NCBI GenBank assembly: GCA_001770955.1
Contig: MESL01000035.1
Coordinates: forward strand, 1-64,000
Reading direction: 5' to 3'
DNA from: Burkholderiales bacterium RIFCSPLOWO2_12_FULL_65_40
GTDB lineage: Bacteria > Pseudomonadota > Gammaproteobacteria > Burkholderiales > Burkholderiaceae_C
DNA length: 64,000 bases
A model generated the notes under the pieces. It did not search any database, was not told where the DNA came from, and was given only the letters and a program-made list of their open reading frames with translations. The position numbers were made by a program, and so were the translations under genes. Below are positions 25,223 through 33,969 of this stretch, piece after piece; the stretch's first letter is position 1, and each line of letters begins with the position of its first letter.

Positions 25223-26566
25223 ATGAAAACCATTGTTCTCGGAGCCGGCATCATCGGCATCAGCACGGCGTGGCACCTGCGCGAGCGCGGCCACGAGGTT
25301 ATTGTGGTCGAGCGCCAGCCCGGCGCAGCGCTGGAGACGAGCTTCGCCAACGCGGGGCAGATCTCGGTCAGCTACTGCGAGCCCTGGGCCAACCGCGAGG
25401 CGCCGCTCAAGGCGCTCAAGTGGATGCTCGACAAGGAAGCGCCCCTGCTGTTCCGCCCGCAGCTGGACTGGCAGCAATGGCGCTGGGGCCTGAAGTTCCT
25501 GGCGCAGTGCAATGACAGGGCCTTCGAGCGCAACGTGCAGCAGTTGGTGGCGCTGGGCGCCTACAGCCACCGTGCGCTCAAGGAGCTGGTGCGCAGCACC
25601 GGCATCGAATACCACCGCCTGGAGCGCGGCATTGCCCACTTCTACGCCGACCAGAAATCGTTCGACGACGCCGGCCTGGCCGTAGAGCTGATGCGCAAGC
25701 ACGGCGTGCAGCGCCGCCTGGTGACGCGCGACGAACTGCTGCAGATCGAGCCGGCGTTCCGCGCCTATGGCGACCGCATCGTCGGCGGCACCTACACCAG
25801 CACCGACGAGAGCGGCGACGCGCGCGCCTTCACCGAGCAGCTGGCCGAGCGCTGCGCCGCGCGCGGCGTGCAGTTCCTCTACGGCCACGATGTGCTGCGC
25901 CTGAACAAGGTGGGCGGCGCTATTGAATCCGTAGCTGTTCGCGCAAACCAGCCGGGCGCTGAAGGCCAAAAAGACCAAATACTCCAGGGTGACGCCATCG
26001 TTGTTGCATGCGGCTCTTACAGCGCGCCGCTGCTGCGCAACGTGGGCGTGGACCTGCCGATCTACCCCGGCAAGGGCTACAGCGCCACCTTCCCCATCCT
26101 GCGCCCCGAGGCCGCTCCCACGGTCTCGGCGCTCGACGACGGCCGCAAGATCGCCATCAGCCGCCTGGGCGACCAGCTGCGCGTGGCCGGCACCATCGAG
26201 CTGGGCGGCTTCGACATGGCACTCGACACCCCGGTGGCCAAGGCCCGCTGCCACATGCTCTCGCGCCGCATCGAGGAAGTGTTCCCCGGTGTCTGCGACA
26301 CGCGCACGCCCGAGCAGGGCGGCGACCCGCAGTACTGGACTGGCCTGCGCCCGGCCACGCCGACGAACATCCCGTTCATCGGCCGCACGCGCCTGGGCAG
26401 GCTCTGGGTGAACGCCGGCCACGGCACGCTGGGCTGGACGCACGGCGCGGGCTCGGGCCTGGCGCTGGCCGAACTCATCGACGGCCGGCGCCCGGGCATG
26501 GACTTCGGGTTCTACGGGTTCGATCGCACCTCCGAAACCACGCGCATGCATCCCGCACGCGCCTGA
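25223..26566 (+). CDS. dadA: D-amino acid dehydrogenase (FAD)
   Basis: Membrane-associated flavoenzyme that deaminates D-amino acids and passes electrons to the respiratory chain. The 447-residue protein has the N-terminal dinucleotide motif LGAGIIGIS, the middle substrate-domain block and the C-terminal WTGLRPATPTNIPFIG and GHGTLGWTHGAGSG. An extra loop, GAIESVAVRANQPGAEGQKD (from about residue 233), matches the R1 repeat embedded in the gene at 25919-25980; DadA of E. coli is about 15 residues shorter. No dadX racemase is adjacent. The divergent argP-like gene is its probable regulator. Confidence 0.92.
   Translation: MKTIVLGAGIIGISTAWHLRERGHEVIVVERQPGAALETSFANAGQISVSYCEPWANREAPLKALKWMLDKEAPLLFRPQLDWQQWRWGLKFLAQCNDRAFERNVQQLVALGAYSHRALKELVRSTGIEYHRLERGIAHFYADQKSFDDAGLAVELMRKHGVQRRLVTRDELLQIEPAFRAYGDRIVGGTYTSTDESGDARAFTEQLAERCAARGVQFLYGHDVLRLNKVGGAIESVAVRANQPGAEGQKDQILQGDAIVVACGSYSAPLLRNVGVDLPIYPGKGYSATFPILRPEAAPTVSALDDGRKIAISRLGDQLRVAGTIELGGFDMALDTPVAKARCHMLSRRIEEVFPGVCDTRTPEQGGDPQYWTGLRPATPTNIPFIGRTRLGRLWVNAGHGTLGWTHGAGSGLALAELIDGRRPGMDFGFYGFDRTSETTRMHPARA
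25919..25980 (+). repeat. R1 repeat translated in frame inside dadA
   Basis: GCTATTgaatccGTAGCTG, GCGC, GGGCGCTGAAGGCCAAAAAG and a trailing ACCAAA follow the R1 consensus. It contributes about 20 codons without a stop to a predicted surface loop of DadA. Confidence 0.72.
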
Positions 26567-26628
26567 CAGCACCCCGCCTGCGCCACCGCTACCTGCTGCC
26601 CTTGGCAAGGCGCGCTATCTACGCCACT

Positions 26629-26740
26629 GGCCCGGCGCAGGCCAGCGACCGCCGCGCAAGGGCCGCCCCGCCGCGCTGGCGGTGTCCCCCTTCCCGGCGA
26701 TAGCCGAGAGAAGGGGGAAGCCGCGCAGCGGCTCAGGGGG
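26629..26740 (-). repeat. R2 repeat after the livK-like gene
   Basis: Reading away from the stop codon on the minus strand: CCCCCTGAGCCGCTGCGCGG, then a CCCCCTT...AAGGGGG hairpin with apical CGGC/GCCG stem, then the GGGCGGCCCTTGCGCGG and GCTGGCC blocks. It lies 5 bases after the stop and in the convergent gap with dadA. Confidence 0.75.
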
Positions 26741-26745
26741 ATGTC

Positions 26746-27954
26746 TCACTTTTTTCGCTGCACGATCAGGTTGCGCTTGGCATCTTCAGGGTAGGCAAAG
26801 GTCACGGCCCCGCCCTGCACCTTGCCCATCACCAGCATGTTTTCGGTGAGGGCGTCCTTGTCATCCAGACTGAAGGGCCGCTCGTAGGTGGCCACCACGC
26901 CGTAGTACACACGCCGGATGTTCTCCAGCGCGAACTTCATGGCCGGGCCGTCGAGCTTTCCGTCGCGGATGCCAAACAGCGCGTAGGTCAGCAGGTAGGC
27001 GGCGTCATAGCCCTGCGCCGCCGCCATGGGCACGGCCATGCGCTTGCCATGCTTGCGCGTGAAGGCGCTCAGGAAGGCGGCACGGCGCTCATTGCTGGGC
27101 TCGGCAATGAAGGTCTGCGCCATCAGCGCGCCATCGGCCGCGTCTTTGGCGCCCTCGATGAAGAACGGGAACGACAGCGGCCAGGCGCCCACCTGCGGCA
27201 CCTTCCAGCCCAGGTCCTTGCGGCCGTTGGCGATGACGGCGTTCTCCTTGCCCACGGTGTAGCTGAAGACCACGTTGGCGCCGGCGTCGCGTGCGGCCTG
27301 CAGCTCAGTGCGCAGATCGGCCACGCCCAGCGGGAAGCGCGTGACATGGACAGCCTTGAGCTTGCGCGCCTCCAGCGCCGCCTCCACATCCTTGAGGCCG
27401 GCTTCGCCGTAGCCCGTGGTGTCGGCGAAGATGGCCACCTTGGTCCAGCCGCGCTTGACGATGTCGTTCACCACGAACGGTGCCTGGATGCTGTCGCGCG
27501 CGGCGTTGCGGAAGATGTAGCTCTCGGGCGCCGGGTACTTGGCCGTCACCGGCGAGCCCGTGGAGCACGGCACGATGAGCGGCATGCGGCCGTTCTGGAA
27601 CACGTCCAGCGCCTTCATCGCCACACCGGTGTTGCAGAAGCCGATGGTGGCCACGACCTTCTGCGCCGCCAGCTCCTGGGCGGCCTTGAGACCCGCATCC
27701 GGGTCGCCCTTGTCGTCCTTCACCACCAGCGCCAGCGGCCGCCCCAGGTAGCCGCCCACGGCGTTGATCTCGTCCACGGCCATCTGGATGCCCTGGAGCA
27801 TGGGCGTGCCGAAGTCGGACGACGGCCCGCTGAACGGCCCGATCACGCCCACCTGGAGGGTGTTGCTGCTGCCCTGCTGGGCCTGCAGCAGGGGAGAGGT
27901 GGCCAGGGCCACTGCGCCAAGGGCGGCGGCCATCCATTTGCGAACGGGGGTCAT
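26746..27954 (-). CDS. Branched-chain-type ABC transporter substrate-binding protein
   Basis: A 402-residue periplasmic binding protein of the LivK/type I family. It has a signal peptide (residues 1-25, ending LLQAQ) and then VGVIGPFSGPSSDFG, the usual first strand and ligand loop. KDDKGDPDAGLKAAQELA and the hinge region are also family-typical. There is no permease or ATPase gene beside it, so it is an orphan receptor working with components encoded elsewhere. The ligand is unknown; aromatic or branched-chain compounds are common for Comamonadaceae members. An R2 element follows its stop. Confidence 0.9.
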   Translation of the reverse strand: MTPVRKWMAAALGAVALATSPLLQAQQGSSNTLQVGVIGPFSGPSSDFGTPMLQGIQMAVDEINAVGGYLGRPLALVVKDDKGDPDAGLKAAQELAAQKVVATIGFCNTGVAMKALDVFQNGRMPLIVPCSTGSPVTAKYPAPESYIFRNAARDSIQAPFVVNDIVKRGWTKVAIFADTTGYGEAGLKDVEAALEARKLKAVHVTRFPLGVADLRTELQAARDAGANVVFSYTVGKENAVIANGRKDLGWKVPQVGAWPLSFPFFIEGAKDAADGALMAQTFIAEPSNERRAAFLSAFTRKHGKRMAVPMAAAQGYDAAYLLTYALFGIRDGKLDGPAMKFALENIRRVYYGVVATYERPFSLDDKDALTENMLVMGKVQGGAVTFAYPEDAKRNLIVQRKK

Positions 27955-28056
27955 GTGGGGGGGTGCTCCTGCAAGGTGAGCGGGCAGCTTAGTCGCCAGC
28001 CCCGGCGCAGGGACACCGCATTTTCCCTGCCCGGGCGGCCCACCGTCAGCCGGTCG

Positions 28057-29322
28057 TCAGGCCGACAGGGTGTCGAAATGGCGCAGCACCATGGTCTCCA
28101 TCAGGGCTTTGACGGCGTTCTCGTCTAGGCCGTCGAGTTGCCGGCGCAGCCGCTCCGCCATCGGGACGAACACATCCAGAACCACCGGATCGAAATGGCT
28201 GCCACGCCCCTCCTGCAAAATGCGCAGCACCTCTTCGGGCGGCAGGGGCTCCTTGTAGGGGCGGCGCGAGCTGAGCGCGTCGAACACGTCGGCCACGGCG
28301 AAGATACGCGCGGCCAGCGGAATGGCCTCGCCGGCGAGCGCGCGCGGATAGCCCGACCCATCCCACTTCTCGTGGTGGCAGGCCACCACGTCGCGCGCGC
28401 CGTCGAGCCAGCCGGCGCCGGTGACGATTTCCTCGCCCTGGCGCACATGGGTGCGCATGGTGCGCATTTCCTCCTCGTCGAGCCGGCCCGGCTTGAGCAG
28501 GATGGCGTCCGGAATGCCGATCTTGCCCGCGTCGTGCAGAAAGCTGCCCAGAATCAGCGACTGCATCGCCGCCCCCTGCAGGCCCAGCGTCTCGCCCAAA
28601 CGGGCCGACACCCAGGCCACGCGGTAGTTGTGCGCGCCGGTGTCGGAGTCGCGCTTGGCAATCGCCCGGCCCAGCGCTTCCATCATGGCGATGTGCGACT
28701 CCAGCACCTCGCGCGCCTTGTGTTCGTTCTCGCTGGCCAGGTGCACCGCCACCGGGTACATCGCGGCGCCGCACACCAGTGCGGCCAGGCACACCATGAG
28801 CCCGACGACCAGGGCGTTGGAAAAGATCTGGTCGGTCTGCCACTGCGGCAGCACGCGCACCCCCTCGAAATAGCCGGTGATGGGGTTCCCCTCCCCTCCC
28901 TCACGCAGGGGGACGAACACGCGCAAGACCGGCGCGCCGTCCTTGAGTACCAGGCGCTCGTAGAAAGCCTTGCGATACATCGGCGCACCGTGCTTGGGCA
29001 GGTGGGACTCGGTCTGTTCGCCCTGCGACGTGACGGCCTCGGCCAGCTTGCGCCCGTCGGGTCCGTAGATTTCGGCAGTGTCGAACAACCCCCCAGCCAG
29101 CTGCCGGGCCGCCAGCTCGGCGTGCGCGCCCGCCTCGGGGCCGTCCAGGCGCAGGGCCTGCGCATGCTCCACCACGCGCCGCACTTCTTCCTTGGCAAAC
29201 GCCACCACCGCTTCCTCGGCGTTCTGACGCGACACGTACCACGCCAGCGGGCTGGCCAGCGCCGCCATGGTCAGGGTCACCATCGCGATGCGCAGCGCCG
29301 CCTTGCGCTTCATCGGGTTCAT
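28057..29322 (-). CDS. Membrane HD-GYP cyclic-di-GMP phosphodiesterase
   Basis: Degrades cyclic-di-GMP to GMP. Of 421 residues, two membrane helices (about 10-30 and 168-192) flank a periplasmic sensor of about 135 residues. The cytoplasmic HD-GYP domain has FLHDAGKIGIPD (His263-Asp264), HVRQGEEI and HHEKWDGSGYP (316-326, the position of GYP). All metal ligands appear present, so activity is likely. It opposes the four GGDEF proteins in the window. It lies alone between the livK-like gene and an M14 peptidase on the same strand. Confidence 0.92.
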   Translation of the reverse strand: MNPMKRKAALRIAMVTLTMAALASPLAWYVSRQNAEEAVVAFAKEEVRRVVEHAQALRLDGPEAGAHAELAARQLAGGLFDTAEIYGPDGRKLAEAVTSQGEQTESHLPKHGAPMYRKAFYERLVLKDGAPVLRVFVPLREGGEGNPITGYFEGVRVLPQWQTDQIFSNALVVGLMVCLAALVCGAAMYPVAVHLASENEHKAREVLESHIAMMEALGRAIAKRDSDTGAHNYRVAWVSARLGETLGLQGAAMQSLILGSFLHDAGKIGIPDAILLKPGRLDEEEMRTMRTHVRQGEEIVTGAGWLDGARDVVACHHEKWDGSGYPRALAGEAIPLAARIFAVADVFDALSSRRPYKEPLPPEEVLRILQEGRGSHFDPVVLDVFVPMAERLRRQLDGLDENAVKALMETMVLRHFDTLSA

Positions 29323-29354
29323 GCAGGGTCTTTCATCGGGTGCTCCTCCAAAGT

Positions 29355-29411
29355 GCTATTATTTTTGTAGCTTTAGACGCTTACCCATAAAGCGCAAAAG
29401 CCTTGTTTTTC
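29355..29411 (+). repeat. R1 dispersed repeat
   Basis: GCTATTatttttGTAGC hairpin, then GACGCTTacccatAAAGCG and a T-rich tail. It fills the gap between the HD-GYP gene and the stop of the M14 peptidase gene. Confidence 0.72.
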
Positions 29412-30356
29412 CTATTTTTTAGCCTGCCCGAGCGCCCCGTCTTTCAGCAGCCGGACATCCATCCAGCGCAGCAGGTCGCGCCACATGGACCGCACCTCGG
29501 CCTCGGGCGGCAGGCGCAGCGCATGGTCCAGCTCGATGGTCACCACCGGCATGCCCTGCTGCACGCCGCCGTAGTGGCCCAGCGACCCGGGGAACACGCC
29601 CACCCGGTCCAGCCGCAGGCGGCCCAGGCGCTGGGGCGGGTCGTGCGGGCCGTCGAAATCGAGCACACCGTAGGGCGCGTGGATGCTTACCACCAGTTGC
29701 GGGCGGAATTCGTCCATCTGCGCGTGCAGGAACTGCGACTCGGGCTCGGACAAGGGTGCCGTGCCAGGCCAGCGGCGCGGGTCCTTGCGTGTGCGCTTTT
29801 CCCAGTGGCGCGGCGCATCGTGCTCCCAGCCGGGGGTATCGAAGTTGCGATTGAGGTCCACACCGCGCGCATTCACGCGGGTCGGGCGCCGGGCCAGCAG
29901 TCCGTCGGGGTTGAGCACCGGGATGAAGCGCCAGTGCACGGGCTGGCCCGCCTTCTGGGCCAGCGCAATCCAGTGCAGCGCCAGCGATGCCGATGTGAGC
30001 TCATCCCCGTGCATGGCCCCCACCACCAGCACGCGCAGGGGCGCCGCCAGGCCGGCGCCCTCCTGCGGCAGGGAAGGCGGCAGAACGTCCCGCCAATACA
30101 GCGGCAATCCTTTCTGCGACCGGCTGCCGCTGGGCACCAGTTGCGCGGACTGGCACAAGGCAGGCCCCACGCCCGGCAGGCGGTGCAGAAACAGCTCGCA
30201 GGCGGCGCCCCCGGGCCGGGGGCCGGGCAGCGGGAGCACGGGCGTCGTGGTGGCACCGGCGGACTGCAAAGAACCCAGGGCGCACAGCACGGCAACGCCC
30301 AGTGTGCGTGCCCACCCCATCGGTGCCCGTGCGGCGAGAGGCAGATCGGTTTTCAA
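29412..30356 (-). CDS. M14-family zinc carboxypeptidase, exported
   Basis: A 314-residue metallopeptidase resembling the murein peptide amidase MpaA and related M14 enzymes. The signal peptide lies within the first 35 residues (GWARTLGVAVLCALGSLQSA). Zinc motif MHGDE (His-x-x-Glu), NPDG, GVDLNRNF and the second zinc histidine in SIHAPYG are all present; the general-base glutamate is probably in TIELDHAL. It would trim peptidoglycan-derived or other peptides in the periplasm. The TTG start at 30356 overlaps the stop of the preceding alpha/beta-hydrolase gene; ATG 30320 also leaves a full signal peptide. Confidence 0.87.
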   Translation of the reverse strand: MKTDLPLAARAPMGWARTLGVAVLCALGSLQSAGATTTPVLPLPGPRPGGAACELFLHRLPGVGPALCQSAQLVPSGSRSQKGLPLYWRDVLPPSLPQEGAGLAAPLRVLVVGAMHGDELTSASLALHWIALAQKAGQPVHWRFIPVLNPDGLLARRPTRVNARGVDLNRNFDTPGWEHDAPRHWEKRTRKDPRRWPGTAPLSEPESQFLHAQMDEFRPQLVVSIHAPYGVLDFDGPHDPPQRLGRLRLDRVGVFPGSLGHYGGVQQGMPVVTIELDHALRLPPEAEVRSMWRDLLRWMDVRLLKDGALGQAKK

Positions 30357-31132
30357 TGCAGCACCCGTGACGTGGCCAGAAAATCGAGCAGCGCACCGTC
30401 AAACCCGTCCGGGTCTTCCAGCTGGGGCCAGTGCCCGACATGGGGCAGGCACACGTGGCGCGCATCGGTCAGCACCTGGGCCAGCGCCTGCATGGCCGCC
30501 GGCGGTGCGCAGCGGTCCAGCGCGCCGCTGATGAGCAAGGCCGGCATGTGCAGGTGGCTGAAGGCGGCCGCGCCGCGATCGAACCCGGCCAGGGCCTCCA
30601 GCGCCCGGCGGTAGGTGCCCGGATAGACCTGCGCCATGGCATGGTCTGCCAGGCGCACGCCTTCGGGCAGGGCGCCGCTGCCAATGAACCGGGGCACCAG
30701 CTGCTGCGCCACCTGTGCCATCGTCTGCCCGCTGGCCAGCGCCTCCAGGCGGGGCTGCACCCAGTCCTGGCGGGCCTGCGCGTCCAGCGCGGGGCCCCCC
30801 GCGCACAACACCAGCCGGCCCACCTGCGCGGGCTGGCGCACAGCCACTTCCAGCGCCAGCATGGCGCCCATGCCATGGCCCACCAGGGTGACGGGACCGC
30901 ATTGCAGTGCCTCCACCAGCGCCAGACACCGCTCGGCCAGGCCCTTGAACGCATAGGGATCCATGGGTGCACTGCGGCCGTAGCCCGGCATGTCCCAGGC
31001 CACGGCACGGTAGCCGGAACCGGCGAGCACCTCCACCTGGGGCGCGAAGGTGCGATGCCCGCCATCGGCGTCGTGCAGCAAGAGCACGGTGGGGCCGGCG
31101 CCCAGAGCGGAGAAAACAGGAATCAGGGACAT
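30353..31132 (-). CDS. Alpha/beta-hydrolase fold protein lacking the nucleophile serine
   Basis: A 259-residue protein of the MhpC-like alpha/beta-hydrolase family. The oxyanion segment LLLHDADGG, strand AVAWDMPGYGRS, the acid GALDRCAP and the base histidine in HVGHWPQLE are in their usual order. The nucleophile elbow, however, reads VGHGMG, so Gly87 stands where Ser (or Asp/Cys) should be. The protein is otherwise well formed, so it may have lost hydrolysis and gained a binding or different catalytic role. It overlaps the M14 peptidase gene by 4 bases and is divergent from a flavin reductase. Alternative start: ATG 31141. Confidence 0.85.
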   Translation of the reverse strand: MSLIPVFSALGAGPTVLLLHDADGGHRTFAPQVEVLAGSGYRAVAWDMPGYGRSAPMDPYAFKGLAERCLALVEALQCGPVTLVGHGMGAMLALEVAVRQPAQVGRLVLCAGGPALDAQARQDWVQPRLEALASGQTMAQVAQQLVPRFIGSGALPEGVRLADHAMAQVYPGTYRRALEALAGFDRGAAAFSHLHMPALLISGALDRCAPPAAMQALAQVLTDARHVCLPHVGHWPQLEDPDGFDGALLDFLATSRVLH

Positions 31133-31228
31133 GGAACGCATGCAAGGGGCCGCACCGGAGCACAAACCCGTAGGACTGCAGGATATGAGGACCCGGACGA
31201 TAATATCCCGCCCGATCTGCCCCTTCCC

Positions 31229-31738
31229 GTGTTGCGCCCTCTCCAGCCCCGTCCCCCCAGCTTTTCCACCCGCGAATTCCGCACGGCCCTGGGCATGTTC
31301 GCCACGGGCGTGACGGTGGTCACGGCGCGCGGCGCCGAAGGCCAGCTGGTCGGGCTCACGGCCAACTCGTTCAATTCCGTCTCGATGGACCCGCCGCTGG
31401 TGCTGTGGAGTCTGGCGCTGGCTTCGGCTTCGCTGCCCGTGTTTGCGACCGGGGCGCACTACGCCATCAACGTGCTGGCATCCGACCAGGTGGCCCTGGC
31501 CGAACAGTTTGCCGCGCGCGGTATCGACCGCTGGGCCGGAGTGGAGCACCAACCAGGCATCAGCGGCGCGCCGCTGCTGGCCGGTGCCGCCGCCACGTTC
31601 GAATGCTTCAACCGCAGCCGCTACGAAGAAGGTGACCATGTCATCTTCGTGGGCGAAGTGGAGCGCTGCAACCACCGCGCCGGAGCCTCGCCCCTGCTGT
31701 ACCACGGTGGCCGCTTCTATACCGAGCACCCGCTCTGA
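31229..31738 (+). CDS. Flavin reductase-like protein (split-barrel FMN binding)
   Basis: A 169-residue protein of the HpaC/RutF-type flavin reductase family that reduces FMN or FAD with NAD(P)H for a partner mono-oxygenase. Typical blocks are FATGVTVVTARG, GLTANSFNSVSMDPPLVLWS, FAINVL-like YAINVLASDQ, and the C-terminal LLYHGGRFY. No ATG exists in this frame upstream; GTG 31229 is the best start and has no ribosome site. No mono-oxygenase gene is adjacent, so its partner is unknown. Confidence 0.86.
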   Translation: MLRPLQPRPPSFSTREFRTALGMFATGVTVVTARGAEGQLVGLTANSFNSVSMDPPLVLWSLALASASLPVFATGAHYAINVLASDQVALAEQFAARGIDRWAGVEHQPGISGAPLLAGAAATFECFNRSRYEEGDHVIFVGEVERCNHRAGASPLLYHGGRFYTEHPL

Positions 31739-31761
31739 GCGCCCGGGGCGCGGCGCACCCC

Positions 31762-31799
31762 CCAAAACAAAGCCGCCGCACCCGTGGGGTGGCGGCGGC
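31762..31799 (-). terminator. Terminator of the Bug-family receptor gene
   Basis: A long GC stem (GCCGCCGCACCC / GGGTGGCGGCGGC with one bulge) is followed on the minus strand by CTTTGTTTT. The same hairpin lies after the flavin reductase stop and may serve both genes. Confidence 0.7.
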
Positions 31800-31840
31800 C
31801 ATGCAGACCGGGGAGCGCCCGGCCATCGTTTGCAGGGGCT

Positions 31841-32830
31841 TCAGTCGGCGTAGGTGCCGGCGGCCTTGATGACGGCGCCCCATTTTTCGATTTCGGACAG
31901 CACAAACTTCTTGTGCTCGGCAGGCTCCATGCGCTTGTCGGTGACGACCACGGCGCCCAGGCCTTCCTGCTTCTTGATGAAATCGGGGTCTTTCAGCGCG
32001 GCCTTGAGGGCCTCGTTGATCTTGCCGACCACCGCTGCGGGCGTGCCCTTGGGCGCGTACAGGCCGTGCCAGATGCTCACGTTGAAATCCTTCAGACCGG
32101 ACTCGGCCAGTGTGGGAAGGTCCTTGAGGGCCGGGGTCGTCAGGCGCTTGGTGGTGGTCACGGCGTAGGCCTTGACCTTCTTGGCCTCGATCTGGGGGGT
32201 GGTGTTGGTGGTCTGGTCACACAGCAGGTCGATCTGGCCGCCGATCAGGTCGGTGATGGCGGGCGCCGTGCCTTTGTACGGCACGTCGGTCATCTCGGTT
32301 TGCAGGGCGCTCTTGAACATCAGGCCGCACAGGTGCGAGGCGGCCCCCAGACCTGCGTTACCCAGGTTGATCTTGCCCTTGTTCTGTGCAATCCAGCCGG
32401 TCAGTTCCTTGAAGTTGCTGGCGGGCATGCTGGGCCGCGCGATCAGGGTCATGGGCACATCGTTGATCATGCCCAGGTACTCGAAGTCGTTGGCCACGTT
32501 GAACGGCAGCTTGCGGTACAGCGCGGGCATGGTGGACATGCCGATGTGGTTGAGCAGCAGCGTATAGCCGTCGGGCGCGGCGCGCGCCACCTTGGCAGAA
32601 CCGATGGAACTGCCGGCACCGGCGGTGTTGTCGACGACCACGCTCACGCCGCCCATCGGCTTGCGCAGCGCTTCGGCCAGATCGCGGGCCACACGATCGG
32701 TGGGGCCGCCGGCGGCAAAGGGCACGACGATGGTGACGACCTTGTCCTTGGACGGGTAATCCTGCGCGCTGGCGCCGAAGGCCAGGCAGGAGGCGATGGC
32801 CAGGACGGTGAGTGAAAGCTTGTGGCTCAT
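31841..32830 (-). CDS. Bug-family tripartite tricarboxylate receptor (TctC-like)
   Basis: A 329-residue periplasmic solute-binding protein. It has a signal peptide ending AFGASAQ, then YPSKDKVVTIVVPFAAGGPTD, the diagnostic Bug N-terminus, and VVDNTAGAGSSIGS with the carboxylate-binding loop. Bug receptors bind small carboxylates and are greatly expanded in Burkholderiales. There is no tctA or tctB gene beside it, so it is an orphan receptor. ATG 32830 follows AAAGGAG. A 22-bp palindrome 46 bases upstream may be its operator. Confidence 0.92.
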   Translation of the reverse strand: MSHKLSLTVLAIASCLAFGASAQDYPSKDKVVTIVVPFAAGGPTDRVARDLAEALRKPMGGVSVVVDNTAGAGSSIGSAKVARAAPDGYTLLLNHIGMSTMPALYRKLPFNVANDFEYLGMINDVPMTLIARPSMPASNFKELTGWIAQNKGKINLGNAGLGAASHLCGLMFKSALQTEMTDVPYKGTAPAITDLIGGQIDLLCDQTTNTTPQIEAKKVKAYAVTTTKRLTTPALKDLPTLAESGLKDFNVSIWHGLYAPKGTPAAVVGKINEALKAALKDPDFIKKQEGLGAVVVTDKRMEPAEHKKFVLSEIEKWGAVIKAAGTYAD

Positions 32831-32875
32831 GGGTGGTTTGCTCCTTTGATTTGTGCAGGCGATGTTATCGACCGA

Positions 32876-32897
32876 TTCCGCGAACACCATCGCGGAA
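32876..32897. promoter_or_regulatory. Palindrome upstream of the Bug receptor gene
   Basis: TTCCGCGA-acacca-TCGCGGAA, perfect eight-base arms. Its position 46 bp before the tctC-like start suits an operator. The rest of the 310-base divergent gap (32831-33140) shows no gene and no other strong signal. Confidence 0.48.
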
Positions 32898-33140
32898 ATT
32901 ACTTAGTCAGGGCTTTATTTCATCGGCATGAAAAATGATCCAAAACCCCAGCCAAAACAGGGACATAACGTGCACCACGCCAGCGCCATTTCAATGCGTT
33001 CGGATGCTGTGCAGCGGTCTGTGACAATCGCATCACGCACTGTTCATGAGATTCGTTCGGGCGCGCAGAGGCGGCCGCTTTGGCCGATCTGCCCCACGGA
33101 ACACTCCTTGGCTCCATCCCCTCATTCGCAAATCCTGCCC

Positions 33141-33737
33141 ATGCCCTCCCCCGCCCCCCGCCTCGTGCTGCACCATGTGAACGTGGGCACGGCCCGCCCG
33201 CTGCGCATCGGAGAGCGCAGGATTCTGACCGCCATCGGCAAAGCCCCTGTGGCCGGGCCTGTGCGCGTTGGCCGCATGGGACTGGACGGTGACGAGCAGG
33301 CCGACCCGAGCGTGCATGGGGGTCTGGAGAAGGCGGTGTATGCCTACCCCGCCGTGCACTACGCCTTCTGGCAGGCGCAGCGCCGCGAACGCGGTGTGAG
33401 CCTTTTCGACGAAGTGCTTCCGCCCGGGTTCATGGGCGAGAACCTCACGGTCGAGGGCCTGCTGGAGCACGAGGTGTTCGTGGGCGACCGCCTGCACTTT
33501 CCGGATTGCGTGCTGCGCGTCACGGCCCCGCGCGAGCCCTGCTACAAGTTCGATGCCGTGATGGGTTTTGCGCGGGCCGGGCGCGCCATGGCGCTGGCAG
33601 GACACTGCGGCTACTACCTGGCCGTCGACGAGCCCGGGACGATTGCCGCTGGGCAGACCGCCTGGCTGCAGCCGGGCCAGCGCGGGCTGAGCATTGCGCA
33701 GGCCCTGGCCGGAAAGTGGGCCAAGCACGCGCGTTGA
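33141..33737 (+). CDS. MOSC domain protein (YiiM-like)
   Basis: A 198-residue protein related to the MOSC domain of molybdenum-cofactor sulphurases and to YiiM, which reduces N-hydroxylated compounds. Conserved features are GLDGDEQADPSVHGG, the adjacent AVYAYP, GENLTVEGL, VGDRLHF and the cofactor-binding cysteine in APREPCYKF. The C-terminal part (GYYLAVDEPGTI onwards) is the small extra helical domain of this branch. It probably binds Moco and acts alone or with a reductase elsewhere. An R2 element follows its stop. Confidence 0.87.
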   Translation: MPSPAPRLVLHHVNVGTARPLRIGERRILTAIGKAPVAGPVRVGRMGLDGDEQADPSVHGGLEKAVYAYPAVHYAFWQAQRRERGVSLFDEVLPPGFMGENLTVEGLLEHEVFVGDRLHFPDCVLRVTAPREPCYKFDAVMGFARAGRAMALAGHCGYYLAVDEPGTIAAGQTAWLQPGQRGLSIAQALAGKWAKHAR

Positions 33738-33745
33738 ACGGATAC

Positions 33746-33860
33746 AACCCCCTGAGCGCTTCGCGCCTTCCCCCTTCTCTGGCATCGCTGCGCGATGCGG
33801 AAAGGGGGCGCCACCAGCGCGGCGGGGCGGCCCTTGCGCGGTGGCCGCTGGCCTGGGCCG
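33746..33860 (+). repeat. R2 repeat after the MOSC gene
   Basis: CCCCCTGAGCGCTTCGCGCC, then TTCCCCCTTCTCT with apical GCATCGC-tgc-GCGATGC and closing AAAGGGGGC, then GGCGGGGCGGCCCTTGCGCG and GCTGGCCTGGGCCG. It begins 8 bases after the stop. Confidence 0.78.
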
Positions 33861-33908
33861 TACCCGCTTCATGCGTCGGGAACGCGATGAAACACCTCGA
33901 CGGCTTCG

Positions 33909-33965
33909 TTTTTGATAGCTTCCGACGCATGTTGCATGCGCCTTAGAAGTCGATTTGATCCAAAA
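33909..33965 (+). repeat. R1 dispersed repeat (diverged)
   Basis: TTTGATAGCTTCCGACGC, then GCGCCTTAGAAG and GATTTGATCC follow the R1 order with substitutions; it ends at the minE stop. The inner hairpin is replaced by GCATGttGCATGC. Confidence 0.5.
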
Positions 33966-33969
33966 AACC

